This document shows, one piece after another, positions 1 to 10,711 of a stretch of DNA of 64,000 nucleotides. Position 1 is the first letter of the stretch; each line of letters starts with the position of its first letter. Below the pieces are notes generated by a model, which made no database searches, was not told the origin of the DNA, and saw only the letters and a list, made by a program, of their open reading frames with translations. This stretch comes from Glossina fuscipes (taxonomy: Eukaryota > Arthropoda > Insecta > Diptera > Glossinidae), in assembly GCF_014805625.2 (NCBI RefSeq), contig NW_023998414.1, positions 13,100,570-13,164,569 on the forward strand, in the 5' to 3' direction. The position numbers and the translations under genes were made by a program.

Positions 1-52
<52 letters not shown>

Positions 53-76
53 ATACATACATACATACATACAATA
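1..76. repeat. (AC)n followed by (CATA)n microsatellite
   Basis: The window opens inside an uninterrupted CA dinucleotide run of about 47 bases that passes into ACATAC/CATA tetranucleotides. It continues off the left edge, so its full length is unknown. Confidence 0.97.
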
Positions 77-2339
77 ATATATGCTTGCTATAAAGATGCG
101 TTAGAATAACAAAAAGAAGTATTTATAATTAAAAAAATGTAATGACAGCGAAATGTAAAGTAAATTAAGCAAACTGTTTCAGAATTATTTTATTTTATTT
201 ACCAAAGGAGAATTTTTCCATTTTATTTCCTTCATGCTGTTCGTTTATTTACTCTATTAAAGTAGTAAATAGCAAAGATTCCTATTTATTAATAATATGC
301 AGATAGAGGAAAGAGAAGTTTCGAGCAACACACTAGAAAATCTATTAAATTTCGCGCGAAGTTATACATTTATTATAAAGACACATCTTATGAATATGGT
401 ACGGTGCATTAAGATATGTTAACATCTTTTGTAGGCATCTTTGGAAATTTGTTAAGCACAAAACTACATTAAGAAATCAGAAATAATTAATGATTCCAAA
501 CAAAAAAAAAAAAAAGAAGAAAGATTACTCATTACTATATAAGCGAAGCTTTCCAGCAATAATGTTAACTCATCTTTTGAAAAAAGATTAACAAGAAATG
601 ATCCTAAGCAGCCAATGCTGGTGATCTTCATATTGATTTTTACAATGTTAATCATCTCCATCCTACTACTTTTTATGATGTCTGCCGCATAGCCGAGTAG
701 ATAAGAGTTACGAATACGGTCGATGCATTTTGACCATAATTAGTAGTAGTTTCAGTTCAGAGTGTTCAATCGATAAAGGCGTTACAATTATCGCATGGAC
801 GTTCATTCATTACATTATGTCTAATTCTGTGTCTTTTCCTCTATTTCCCCACCATCTTCCTGGCTATCGATGTCTTACACGTATAGTGGACATACCGTGA
901 ATGATTGATCATATTAAAAAAAAAAAAAAAAAAAGAGTAAATTTTCTTTCTGTCGGTGGTAGATTTTTACATCGCGTAAAATGATTGAGGATTGTCTTTG
1001 AATCTCTATTGTTGTTGTTGTAATAAAAACAAATATTAATTTCTTATAATATTACTACAATTTTCATTAGCGAAATCAATACGTTTAAGGATTAATGTCT
1101 ATCAATGAAAAAAATTAAAATTATTATCATAAAAATGCGATAAATATCAATAATTTTATAAAAGCGACAATGTATGCAACATATATGAAGTGTTTTGTAT
1201 ATTTATACATATACGTTGCAATTGATTTATACATTATATGCACTTACAAGAATGGCTTCTTTATTTTGCAAAACATGTTTTTTGTTTTCTTTTTTGGGTT
1301 TTTTTGCCATAAGAATGACAATTGCTATGATGAGGCTGTGCACCAGAAAGAAGAAAATGTATAAATATCGCAAACTTCATCTTATACATATACATATAGA
1401 TACGCGCGTATTTTGTTTTTTCTATAAATATAGAAGAGAACAAGTGAGGCTTGAGACAGAAAAGTGTGAAAAGAAGATAAGGAATGAAAAAAATAAAAGC
1501 GCACACACAACGTACCAGATGTGATTAAATATGAGTGAACAGACTCAGGTGTAAGTATGTCAATTTTTTTTTAAAAGAACACATTTGACTGACGATGACT
1601 TTGATGATGATTATGATGATGATGCCAGTGACAACGACAACGACAACGACAACGTTGGTGCCTCTTTTCTTTCACCTATCCATTGACTTTTGTTACGTAT
1701 TTGAATAAATATATAATATTTAGCACAGAATTTTGTTTTTGTTAAGCAAATACAACGTAAATAATGAACGTAAATAAGAAAGAGATAAATATGTATTATA
1801 TAGGGAAATGTAACTTAAAGATTTATGTTGTTTTTGATTTATGTTATCTTACATAAAATGATTTCCAATTGGAACAGTAGAGATGATCATCAACAAAAAA
1901 AAAAATAAAAATAAAAAAAAATATAAAAGTATTCAAGGAAAGTGTACAAGGAATTTACATTAGGTTTTGAACGAATTTTTTTCTACTAATAATTGGCTTA
2001 TGCTTCGCTTACATACTGAGACGGTTTACGATTCTTGCTACCGACCTGCCGTACGATATAAGACGCAATAACGATAGGATTGCTAGATTCTAGTTTTGAT
2101 CGTATTCGATTGCTTTCATATCGTGTTGGGCCTTTCGTTCATTGCAATTACAATAGAATTTGCGCGAAATCATTGATGCGTATATGACAAAAAAAAAAAA
2201 AAATGCAAAGAATAGGAGGAAAAGCAAGTACAGAAAAAAAAAAAAAAAAACATTTGCAACATTTGAAGGAAAAACTAAAATCTAACCAAAAATATAGAAA
2301 AAAATTTAATAAATTGATTAAAATATATTAGCGTTTATT
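77..2339. other. Non-coding AT-rich stretch with homopolymers
   Basis: No convincing exon or element was seen. It holds poly(A) runs near 918, 2190 and 2234, scattered AT-rich sequence, and a short stretch at 683-704 reading CATAGCCGAGTAG, which resembles the A box of the SINE family found later in the window but has no B box after it. A 65-residue open stretch on the minus strand near 464-661 lacks good splice sites and was not accepted. Confidence 0.6.
1593..1655. repeat. (GAT)n then (GACAAC)n compound microsatellite
   Basis: An interrupted GAT trinucleotide run (about 1593-1623) is followed by four GACAAC hexamers (about 1629-1655). No reading frame of any length runs through it. Confidence 0.85.
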
Positions 2340-2640
2340 GAAATGGTACCTTACATATTGCAGGGTACATTAACTATGTCCGAGCATATGTAACGTTCAG
2401 AGCGGTTTAATATGGATTCATCATTTATTATGCCGATCGATTTAAACTTCTCTGTTCGTCTGTCCGTGTGATGTCTGTCCTTACATTTTTGTGTTCATTT
2501 TACGGGTCGTAACGTTTGAGATATTTTGATGAAATTTGCTACACTAACGTTTGAGAATGGTTTCGATCGGTCCACTGTTTCGACCACTCCCTTTTTCCCA
2601 GCACGAGTACCAGTTTAAAAACTCTGCTAAAGCTTAAATA
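2340..2640 (+). repeat. Dispersed GTCY-type repeat, copy 1
   Basis: The segment contains GCAGGGTACATTAA, then TTATTATGCCGATCGAT, a run of GTCY words (CTGTTCGTCTGTCCG), and GAGATATTTTGATGAAATTTG. The same order of blocks recurs near 34200-34540 and, on the other strand, at 42360-42660, with a shorter piece near 55140. It is non-coding. The GTCY tract beside TA-rich DNA is reminiscent of dipteran mini-me elements, but I cannot assign it to a named family without a library search. Confidence 0.6.
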
Positions 2641-4117
2641 CTACTTAGTACTATTCAGTATTTGCACAATTCTATAGAGATAGCGGATTCCTTCACATTA
2701 CTTGTTGGCGAAACTAAATGCTTTCTTTTTTTTTTGTGACGAATTTTAGCAATATGATGATACTTTTGAAAGTTCATTACATTTATGGGGCTTATTATGA
2801 AAATCACGCCCTTATTTAGAGGGAGAGCCTAATTTCTAGTTTTTTATAACTGAATGTAGTGAGGAGTAGAAAGTAGAAGAAGAAATAAAATGAAGTGAAC
2901 TTTTTAGCAAGTAAGTTTGCTAATTTTGGATCAGGTCGTATGATGTTTTGGGCATTCTCCGATGTATGGACTTTCGTGAAAAGTATGTCTTTGCATGAAA
3001 ATAGTATGTAATTTTTGGTGTATTTTTCCCAAAGCAGGTGAATAACTGTAGTAGGCGAAGTGATGCAGGGAAATGGCCTTGATATATGCAACCTATATAT
3101 ATATATACAATTTTCATATTAAAGTTGCCTATCTATACACTGGCCAAACAAACTCTAAATATTATGTGTATTTATACGGTAACGAGAACGATCCAACGCA
3201 ATTCATGAATCAACTAGGGGTTTCTAGACGTTTGCTTGCGATGAGAAAAATCCAAAACGAGTGAAAGTGGCTATCATACTTAAAATGTCATTTCGAAGAG
3301 TTTCAACATCGCGGCTTCATTGCTTACCAAGCAAAAAAGAAAGAATTTTCTGTAGCTTATTGGGACTGGCGTTGAAAAGTTGCTCTAGTGCGACAATCTC
3401 AACGCAAAATCTCATAGATTACTTGAATATCAAGAGCAAAATCTATTATGTGTTTTTATCAAGGAGATTACAAATGCGGATATAGTTAGGATACGATAAA
3501 GAAGAACCTACAATTCCAATCACGAGAGAGTTTCTTAGAACTCTTGGTATAAAAAAAAATTGAAGTATACGTTGGTTTCCGGCACTCTCCAATCAAGTCA
3601 CTGACGCACCATATCGTAAGAACAGAGATTTATTGAGATTTCAGAGAAATTTCTGATAGGTTACCTCAACGTTGGGGCCAATTTTGTTGATGTGCATTTA
3701 TTAATGATTTGATAATGTTCTCTTGTTACGAATATGAAGATTCTATATCTATATGCCGACAATGCATAATAATTTTGAGAATTTTGTTAAACGAATAAAC
3801 GATGATATCTACGCAATATTAGTCTAGTGAAGATAATTTATAATTTTATTCATCCCTCGTCAACGCTATTGCAATGCTTGACCTAATTTTTTCATCTAGG
3901 TAAGTACTGTAAGTGAATTTGTCAACGTATTTAGTTTACATTAAATGCTAGTGCTCACATTAATTACATAATTTTGAGATAATTGTGACTATCAATTTCT
4001 TATATAACTAGTTAAACTAAGTTAAAGCTAATTAAACGCCTTATCTCTCCTCTTAATATCTTAATGTTAATGCTAATGTATGCACAAATTTTGAGTGTCC
4101 TCGTAAGAGTAACTTAC
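2641..4117. other. Non-coding stretch with a coding-like decayed patch
   Basis: Mostly AT-rich DNA without a supported feature. Between about 3150 and 3480 on the plus strand one frame reads naturally for two segments separated by a stop codon, as an old pseudogene or transposon would, but no motif was recognised and no call is made. Confidence 0.35.
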
Positions 4118-4359
4118 GGCTGGCCATAAATAAGTATGTAAGATATGTCCTTAACAAAGTCAAAGATGACCGCATATCTGAACTCTCGATTTCGATTTCG
4201 ATCCATACGTAAATTGCAAGAGCTCTTATCTCTGTATTTATATGAACAAGCCCGGGTGTCTCTATGAGAAGCTGACGAACAGTTCTTGGATCGAGAGAAA
4301 CAACAGTGACTCTTACTTTACCGAATGCCATCTTCAAGGCTCGCTCGTCTTTGTTAATG
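4118..4359 (-). CDS. Candidate internal exon, product unknown
   Basis: On the minus strand a pyrimidine-rich tract ends in the acceptor TTTACAG at 4360-4366. It is followed by 80 open codons, and the segment ends at C|GTAAGT, a consensus donor whose GT lies at 4116-4117. The exon is 242 bp, entered in phase 2 and left in phase 1. Unlike chance frames here, the peptide is not low-complexity: it contains LDPRTVRQLLIETPGL and IRALAIYVWIEIE. I recognise no domain and do not infer a function. The nearest other candidate exon on this strand (15038-15229) leaves in phase 1, so the two do not join directly. The segment has visibly higher GC than its surroundings. A chance open frame between two good splice signals is the main alternative. 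Confidence 0.4.
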
Positions 4360-5261
4360 CTGTAAAGTTAAGAAATAATTTACCTAAGTAAAGAAATTCG
4401 TTTGTAATTGCTTTTTAGTTTAAATGAGAAATAATTGCACTTTTCGCCTTATAAATAAATTAATTCTGTTATTACTTGATAACGTACTATTTTGCATATG
4501 CATTCTGTAAATTTTAAGACACAACATGTTTTAAGTGTTTCTTCTTAGTAATATTGTTGAAATCCTTGCTAAGTGTTATTTATAATGCTTTATGTAATAA
4601 TGTTAATTATCGGGACTGTAAGGCACTTATACTCTTATTAGATTAATTGTCTATTGTCGTAAATTAAATTAAAATTAAATATAATGCAATAAAAGACATG
4701 GGTGCCCCCTAAATTCAAATCATATACGACAATAACAACATAGCTAGATGTCCTTTATTCATACCATTCGACAAGGTGAGCTTGTTTTACTGTAAAGTAA
4801 GAATTTCTTTTTCTATCGGTCCAAATGAGCGGAAAACTCATTCTTGCCCCATACACTAATTACTTGGCACTTGACTACAAGCCAATTAAATATGAGATTA
4901 GTGTCTAAGAAATTAAGAGTAGCATATTTCACCCGAATTGCCTGAGGTGTGTTGTGTGAGATGCTGCCTCTCAGTAGAATCATCAGCGATTTTGTCTAGT
5001 TAAATACTCGGCCTAGTGCAAAATCCCTATTCAGATATCACATCTACTGTGCCTTCACTCAGAGCAATCCTGGATGAGTCTTCTGCTAGGATCGGATCAT
5101 ATGCATACACAGAAAGCCTACATATGCCAATTAGATGCCTGGATGAGAGATCGAAGCGCAGCAAACGCTTTAAAAAAATATCGACATTGATTAAACTTCC
5201 ATATCAAAATTTGAACGCCACTTCAAGGATTTTAAGAGCACTAACTTTACTAGCTCTGCCT
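4360..5261. other. Non-coding stretch before the first SINE
   Basis: AT-rich DNA. From about 5013 to 5261 a plus-strand frame is open up to the SINE tail, but no clear splice acceptor or known motif supports it. Confidence 0.4.
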
Positions 5262-5350
5262 TTATTATTATTATTATTATAAATTTAGCCAGAGAATAAA
5301 TTTTAAGACTAAAGTCTTAAAGCATTAGCATCTAAGGCTTTTGGCTTTTA
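5262..5350 (-). mobile_element. tRNA-derived SINE, 5'-truncated copy
   Basis: Read on the minus strand, this is only the body and tail of the SINE family seen complete at 7366, 10512 and 45622. It carries the shared block containing GCATTAGCATCTAAGGC (plus strand) and ends in an (AAT)n/(TTA)n tail. The tRNA-like head is missing. Truncation at the 5' end is typical of retrotransposed elements. Confidence 0.75.
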
Positions 5351-7355
5351 TGCAACGAGTAAAAGGAATATTTTGCAGATGCGGAAAAATTGATTCAGTA
5401 CGGAACAGCAACTCGGAGGTATACATTTCTGGCATTTAGAATTTTGTGGTGTACCTTTACAGAAACTTAAACTATGTTGCTATCATATGGATACGATTTC
5501 AACGAAACGGTAAAAGATGATGAACAGTTGACGAAAATATCGATTTACTGGCATATAAAACAGTTATATAAACCTTGCGGATGGAGTGCGAATACGAGCA
5601 GTTGATCCATTAATTCAGAATCGAAATGGAATGTATTTGCATCGAGTGCCAAATTAATACTTAATGTCGACTAACATTTTTAAACTTATTTATTTATTTA
5701 TGTTGTAGTCTTAGGTATAATTGAATTGTGTCCCGTTTTTCAAGCTGGGAACATTATCTCATTCCCCGAAACTATTAGTTAAGTATCTATTGTAGGAAAT
5801 GTGTACGGAATCAATTGAAGTGAAAATTAAGTAAAGAGAAGTTGTTTTGACGGAAGTTGCTTGGTTGAGACGCCCTATCGCAGCAGATTAGTGGAACGCT
5901 TTACTGAGAAAGTTATTGTTTAACATAAGAGCTTTCATGCTTTTGAATGCAAACGTATATGGATGTAAATAAATAAAACACATAAATACATATACAAATA
6001 TACGATTAAAAGTTTTGCAATAAATTTGAATTTTTTAAAATAGTAAGCAGCAGCAGACAAAGATTTAATTAAATTTTGTTTTCTACAAAAAAAAAAAAAA
6101 CAGACAAAACTAAAATGTTTTATATAAAGAATGCAACTATATTCAGTTCGTTTAAAAAATGATTGAATGAATGTGTTAAAAAAATAAATATGTACATACA
6201 AATGTGCATTTTATCGAAAAGGATATTTGAAATATTTTGAAAACTAATAGCGATGAGCAGCTATTGCTCGATTGCTTGCTTGAGTAGTGTGATTACTAAA
6301 ATCAATAACATCTATGCATTTCTATATATATATATATATATATAAAATGTACAATTATGTATGCATGTATGTGTTCACATAATATTCCTGCTTTTAAATG
6401 AAAATAATTCTGATAAAACAAATTGAAAATCATGATAAATATTTTACATTTTATTCTTTTATTTACGCATTGTCTTAAAGCGTTAGAAGATGATTTTTTC
6501 TTTTTTTTTTTTATATATTTATCTGTTGTTGCTTGCCTAAGAGTCTTTACATATATCTTGAAATATTAACATTTTCATTAAGTAAAATATCTGGCAAAAT
6601 AGTCAGACTTTTTAAGTCTTTAAATATATATATAGCTTGTTCGACAACTGATACATTGACCAATAATATAAATTATATTTGCATAGTTGCTTCTTCTTCG
6701 CAATTGTAATCTATGCGAGCATTAAAATAAAACAATATCCAGATTATTAATTCCATTGATAAAGTAAAGTTTGATTAAATAATCGGTTTGAATCGCATTG
6801 AAGATGGCTTTTAAATACAACCTTACAAATACAATATTGATATTATATTATAGGATTATAAGCATATAAATTATATACCGAAGTAAGCACACTCTTTAAG
6901 GTTTTATGTCTTTGCAAAAAATTTTCTTGATAAGTTACGATTTATTGCGAAATAAAAAACAAACAAGTAAAATAAATATTAAAATTAAATAATAATAGCA
7001 CGCGTGTACATATAAAATCAATTAAGCCTTTAGTTACGATCATCAAACCCAAAAAAGTCATTGCTACTAAATTTCATGCAAAATTACCGTGAGAACACTG
7101 AGAGAATGCAATGTCCATAACGTGTTATAACAATATTACGCAACTACAATATATTGTATATGTTGTGAAAAATGCCGAAACCTATCAGAAACTATCAAAA
7201 AAAACTCCATTATTATGTGTAGGCCGGCCTTATCCTCTCCATATACATAAGATATTAAATGCAAAATGCTGCAATAATGTTGCTAACGAAATATACAGTC
7301 GTATACACATAATGTTCTTGTCTATGTGCAACATGTATGTAAGGGTTTACACTTT
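5351..7355. other. Non-coding AT-rich stretch
   Basis: No gene seen. Contains a (TA)n run at about 6324-6345, poly(T)/poly(A) runs near 6087 and 6502, and generally AT-rich DNA. Confidence 0.6.
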
Positions 7356-7365
7356 CATATGTTTA

Positions 7366-7552
7366 TTATTATTATTATTATTATTATAAATTTACCCAAA
7401 GAATAAATTGTAGGACTAAAATTTTAAAGCATTAGCATCTAAAGGCTATCGGCTTTTATTGAAAACTCTACCGCACTTGAGATTTGAATCCACGACCATT
7501 GAGAGTTGATAGTTGAGACTCTTGCCTACTCGGCCACTCAGACGGATTGCGT
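7366..7552 (-). mobile_element. tRNA-derived SINE, full-length copy with target duplication
   Basis: On the minus strand the element begins with a tRNA-like head. An A box reading TGGCCGAGTAGG lies within 7521-7540 and a B box GGATTCAAATC at 7481-7491, both very close to tRNA-Leu/Ser promoters. A unique body follows (plus-strand words GCATTAGCATCTAAAGGC and CTATCGGCTTTTATT) and the element ends in an (AAT)n tail. It is flanked by a perfect 10-bp duplication, CATATGTTTA, at 7356-7365 and 7553-7562; the tail side is slightly ambiguous because the tail is also TTA-rich. Such an element would be transcribed by RNA polymerase III and moved by LINE enzymes. It encodes no protein. Confidence 0.9.
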
Positions 7553-7562
7553 CATATGTTTA

Positions 7563-10500
7563 CGATAGGAGAATGTTTTAAATAAAATTATTTAAAAATC
7601 TTATGTATATATGATCGATATGATGATTCATTAGCAACAAAAACAAAAACATTATGTATATAAAAGCGATCATTTCATTAGCAACATTATTGCAACAATC
7701 TGATTTTAGTATCTTATGTATATGGAAAGGATAAATTTGGTATGAGTTTGGCACTGATAGATCCTGGGCATAGTAATTAAATTAAGTTTTTCTGATAGGG
7801 AAAAATCGTTCAATTTTTTTATAAACACTTTGTGTATTGTAAGTTTTCGCCAATGATATACATGCATTATATGGTAAATAGTAACAATAATTTGTTTTTT
7901 TTTTAATTTTTTATAACATTTCTATATGATTTCTTGTTTTTTTTTTTTTTTGTTGTTTGTATTTTCTAGTTTTCTTTATCATTTTGTTATTTTTTCAATA
8001 TCGTTCGATTGGAGAGACGAAAAATTACTATTTTTCCTTTAGTTAGACTCGAAACGTAAGTACAGCTGCATATGTATGCATGAACTTAACGTAAGCGAAT
8101 GAATGGAAAGAAATTGTAGAAATAATTAAATAACTTATTTTCTTAAATCGCATGTTTTCCCTACAAAACATAGTATATCAATCACATCAATTCATCTCTC
8201 AGTCTCCGGTCTAACTTGCCCTTTTCTGCAATTTCGTCATTCAAGCGCATTTATAATGCTATATAATTATCATGACTGACCATTTCTCAGATAGCCGATG
8301 AATATTGTACAATGTTGTTCGCTCGGTTAACTGCCAATTTGACTCTGGAGTGTAGTAATAATTTCATATTCCATCCATTGTTGAATGTTACGTAAAAAAA
8401 TCCTTTTTTTTTTTTCTTTTTTTGCCTAAATAGCAGCAAAACGTTGCTATATCTACAGACACATGTTCATGTCAAATAGCATATAAATTGTCTTAAAGTG
8501 TCGTTTATCTCGCGCAACTTCACTTTTCGGAACAAAAACTGGCGAATATGAGCGATCAAAGTATTCAGCATCATTGGTGTCCGTACGACTTTGTTGAAAA
8601 TTAGCAAATCATTCACAAATTTATTTTTTCGATAGACAAGAGTCGCCGTAACAACTTTTAAGCCAATACTGATTGTAAATAGTATTTTTTCTGATTAACA
8701 AGCAATAATTAATCAAAAAACAATATTAAGATTTTTGCTTTGCTTCGAAGTTAACAAAAGTAGGTTAACTAAATGGTTGTGACTTGTAAACTAATGATCG
8801 CAGTATCATGAAATTTTTACATATTTCGCCTGAATGTCGGCACTGTCCGGTACAAATTATATGGGTGTGTCAACAGTGTTAACACATATATATCAATATA
8901 TATTAGATCGATGACTTATCGAGTGATGTGTTCTAGAGCGTATTATAGTTAATAGTATAGGCGCACTTGTCAACGCAACAAATTTTCGAATCGTAAAACG
9001 TAAAGGTACCTTAACTATATCTTTTGTGTGATTCTTTCCCATTGTACTTTTAATTTCTTTTCATAGCTCAAATTTAAAAATGATAGATCACTTGATTTGT
9101 GTATAAACATATAAACGATAGTTTGGTAGTAATGGAATGTTTTATTTTTGAGTTTTGTGATTAGAATTCATGGGAAACAATATTCGGATCATTTAAATAA
9201 ATAAAAATATTTACCAAACTCGTGCTGGGTCTCGAACAAGCAGTGTATTTCAGATAAGCATGTATCTTGATGATAAAAGCAACCAATATTGATCGGACGT
9301 TTAGATCAATAGAAATGTTATATATATTTTCCATATATTTATTATCGTTCTATTGACGTGTGCCTTATTCTTGTCATATATTATAAATGAATGTGTGACA
9401 ATATTTATGCATACTTATGTATATATATATGAATATATTTATACATGTTCAAATATATATGTTATATACAGTTGTTGTTTATATAAATGATATGTATATA
9501 TATACAAATGCATATTCTAAACAATTTATGCACATTGCGATTTCGATATTGTTTCCTATAGTAAGACTCATAAGACCGCGTTTGTATTCATCTGCATAGT
9601 TGTTTATATGGAGAGCGAACAAATTGCAACGCAGCACGTGACCACAGAGGCCAAATATGCACAGAGTTAGTAAACGATAATATAAGCAAACTGCATAGTA
9701 ACTTAGTAGATGTGTACGGTTATTGTCTCGGTATTCCGTTATGCATACTTATGGAATTTTAATGAAAACAAAACACACCACATCATCTACATAGATGTAA
9801 ACGCCCGCCTACTTTGTATGCTCGACACTAAATATTCGCTGTTTGTTAGATTACTATGCTTAGGTAACATCTGTATCTTGGTAAAAAGGAAAAAATGAAA
9901 GCAAGCAAATAAAAAATAAAAATAAAAATAAAAATAAAGGAAAAGAAAAAAGCCATATGATATCGTTAAGAAGACGAAGAAGAATGAACCAAATCAGAAT
10001 ATAACAACTTTCAAATAAACACATGCATGTACGGATACATAAGTACATCCATATGTAGATGCGAAGGTATATGCATACGTATCAATATGCGGATATATTA
10101 AGGTTATCCTTCGAAAAATTCGATTTCCTTTTTGTCGCCGAAAAATGAATCATATAACGTTTGGTGGAGGTATTGGATATATATTCTTAAAAAGACTAAG
10201 ATTTGGAAACAAAAAAAAAAAAAAAAAAAAAAAAAAATTCGGTATTCATGCAATCGTTTAATAGAATTTTTTTCGTCATTATTTCATCAGCGGAGTTTTC
10301 AATTCTTTCAGATCTCTTTGCGGATTTTCGACATTTTGGCATACCCTTTTTTCTTCTCTTATTCTATCTATCTTCCTAACTTGGTAGCAATTTCTGCAGA
10401 GTCAGAAAGTACTGACCCGCTCTCATAGACTTAATATTCTCTCTGTCCTTGCTAAGAATTCCATAAAACGTCTTTGCACCACCCCAAAATGCATTAATTT
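7563..10500. other. Non-coding AT-rich stretch
   Basis: No gene seen. It holds poly(T) runs (7898, 7938, 8403), an (AAATA)n run at about 9907-9937, a 27-base poly(A) at 10211-10237 and TA/GTA-rich sequence near 9417-9510. A tRNA-B-box-like word (TGTTCGAGACC, minus strand, about 9224-9234) has no convincing A box. Confidence 0.6.
10211..10237. repeat. Poly(A) homopolymer, 27 bases
   Basis: Uninterrupted run of A on the plus strand. No element with recognisable sequence lies directly upstream, so it is scored as a homopolymer and not as a retroposon tail. Confidence 0.9.
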
Positions 10501-10509
10501 CGTTCTGTC

Positions 10510-10511
<2 letters not shown>

Positions 10512-10540
<29 letters not shown>

Positions 10541-10700
10541 TTCGCCAGAGAAATAAATTCGAAGACTAAACTCTTAAAAGCACTAGCATCTAAAGGCTAT
10601 CGGCTTTTATTAAAAACTCTACCGCACTTGAGATTCGACTCCCCCACCACCAATGACTTGCTAGTCGAGATTCCTCGCTTTCGGCTACTCAGGCGGATTC
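10512..10700 (-). mobile_element. tRNA-derived SINE, full-length copy
   Basis: Minus-strand element with the same layout as the copy at 7366: tRNA-like head, body with plus-strand block CACTAGCATCTAAAGGC, and an (AAT)n tail. Its flanks are CGTTCTGTCTA at 10501-10511 and CGTTCTATCTA at 10701-10711, an 11-bp target duplication with one mismatch. By eye it is about nine-tenths identical to the copy at 45622-45799. The B-box region is damaged (ATTCGACTCCCCC in place of ATTCGAACC), so this copy is probably not an efficient source. Confidence 0.9.
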
Positions 10701-10711
10701 CGTTCTATCTA

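Noticed and set aside
683..704. A-box-like words CATAGCCGAGTAG (also 36314-36330) as SINE copies
   Set aside because: Too short and without B box, body or tail; could be chance or tiny fragments.
3150..3480. Plus-strand coding-like segments interrupted by stops
   Set aside because: Natural-looking peptide but no motif, no splice sites and no terminal repeats; insufficient to call a pseudogene.
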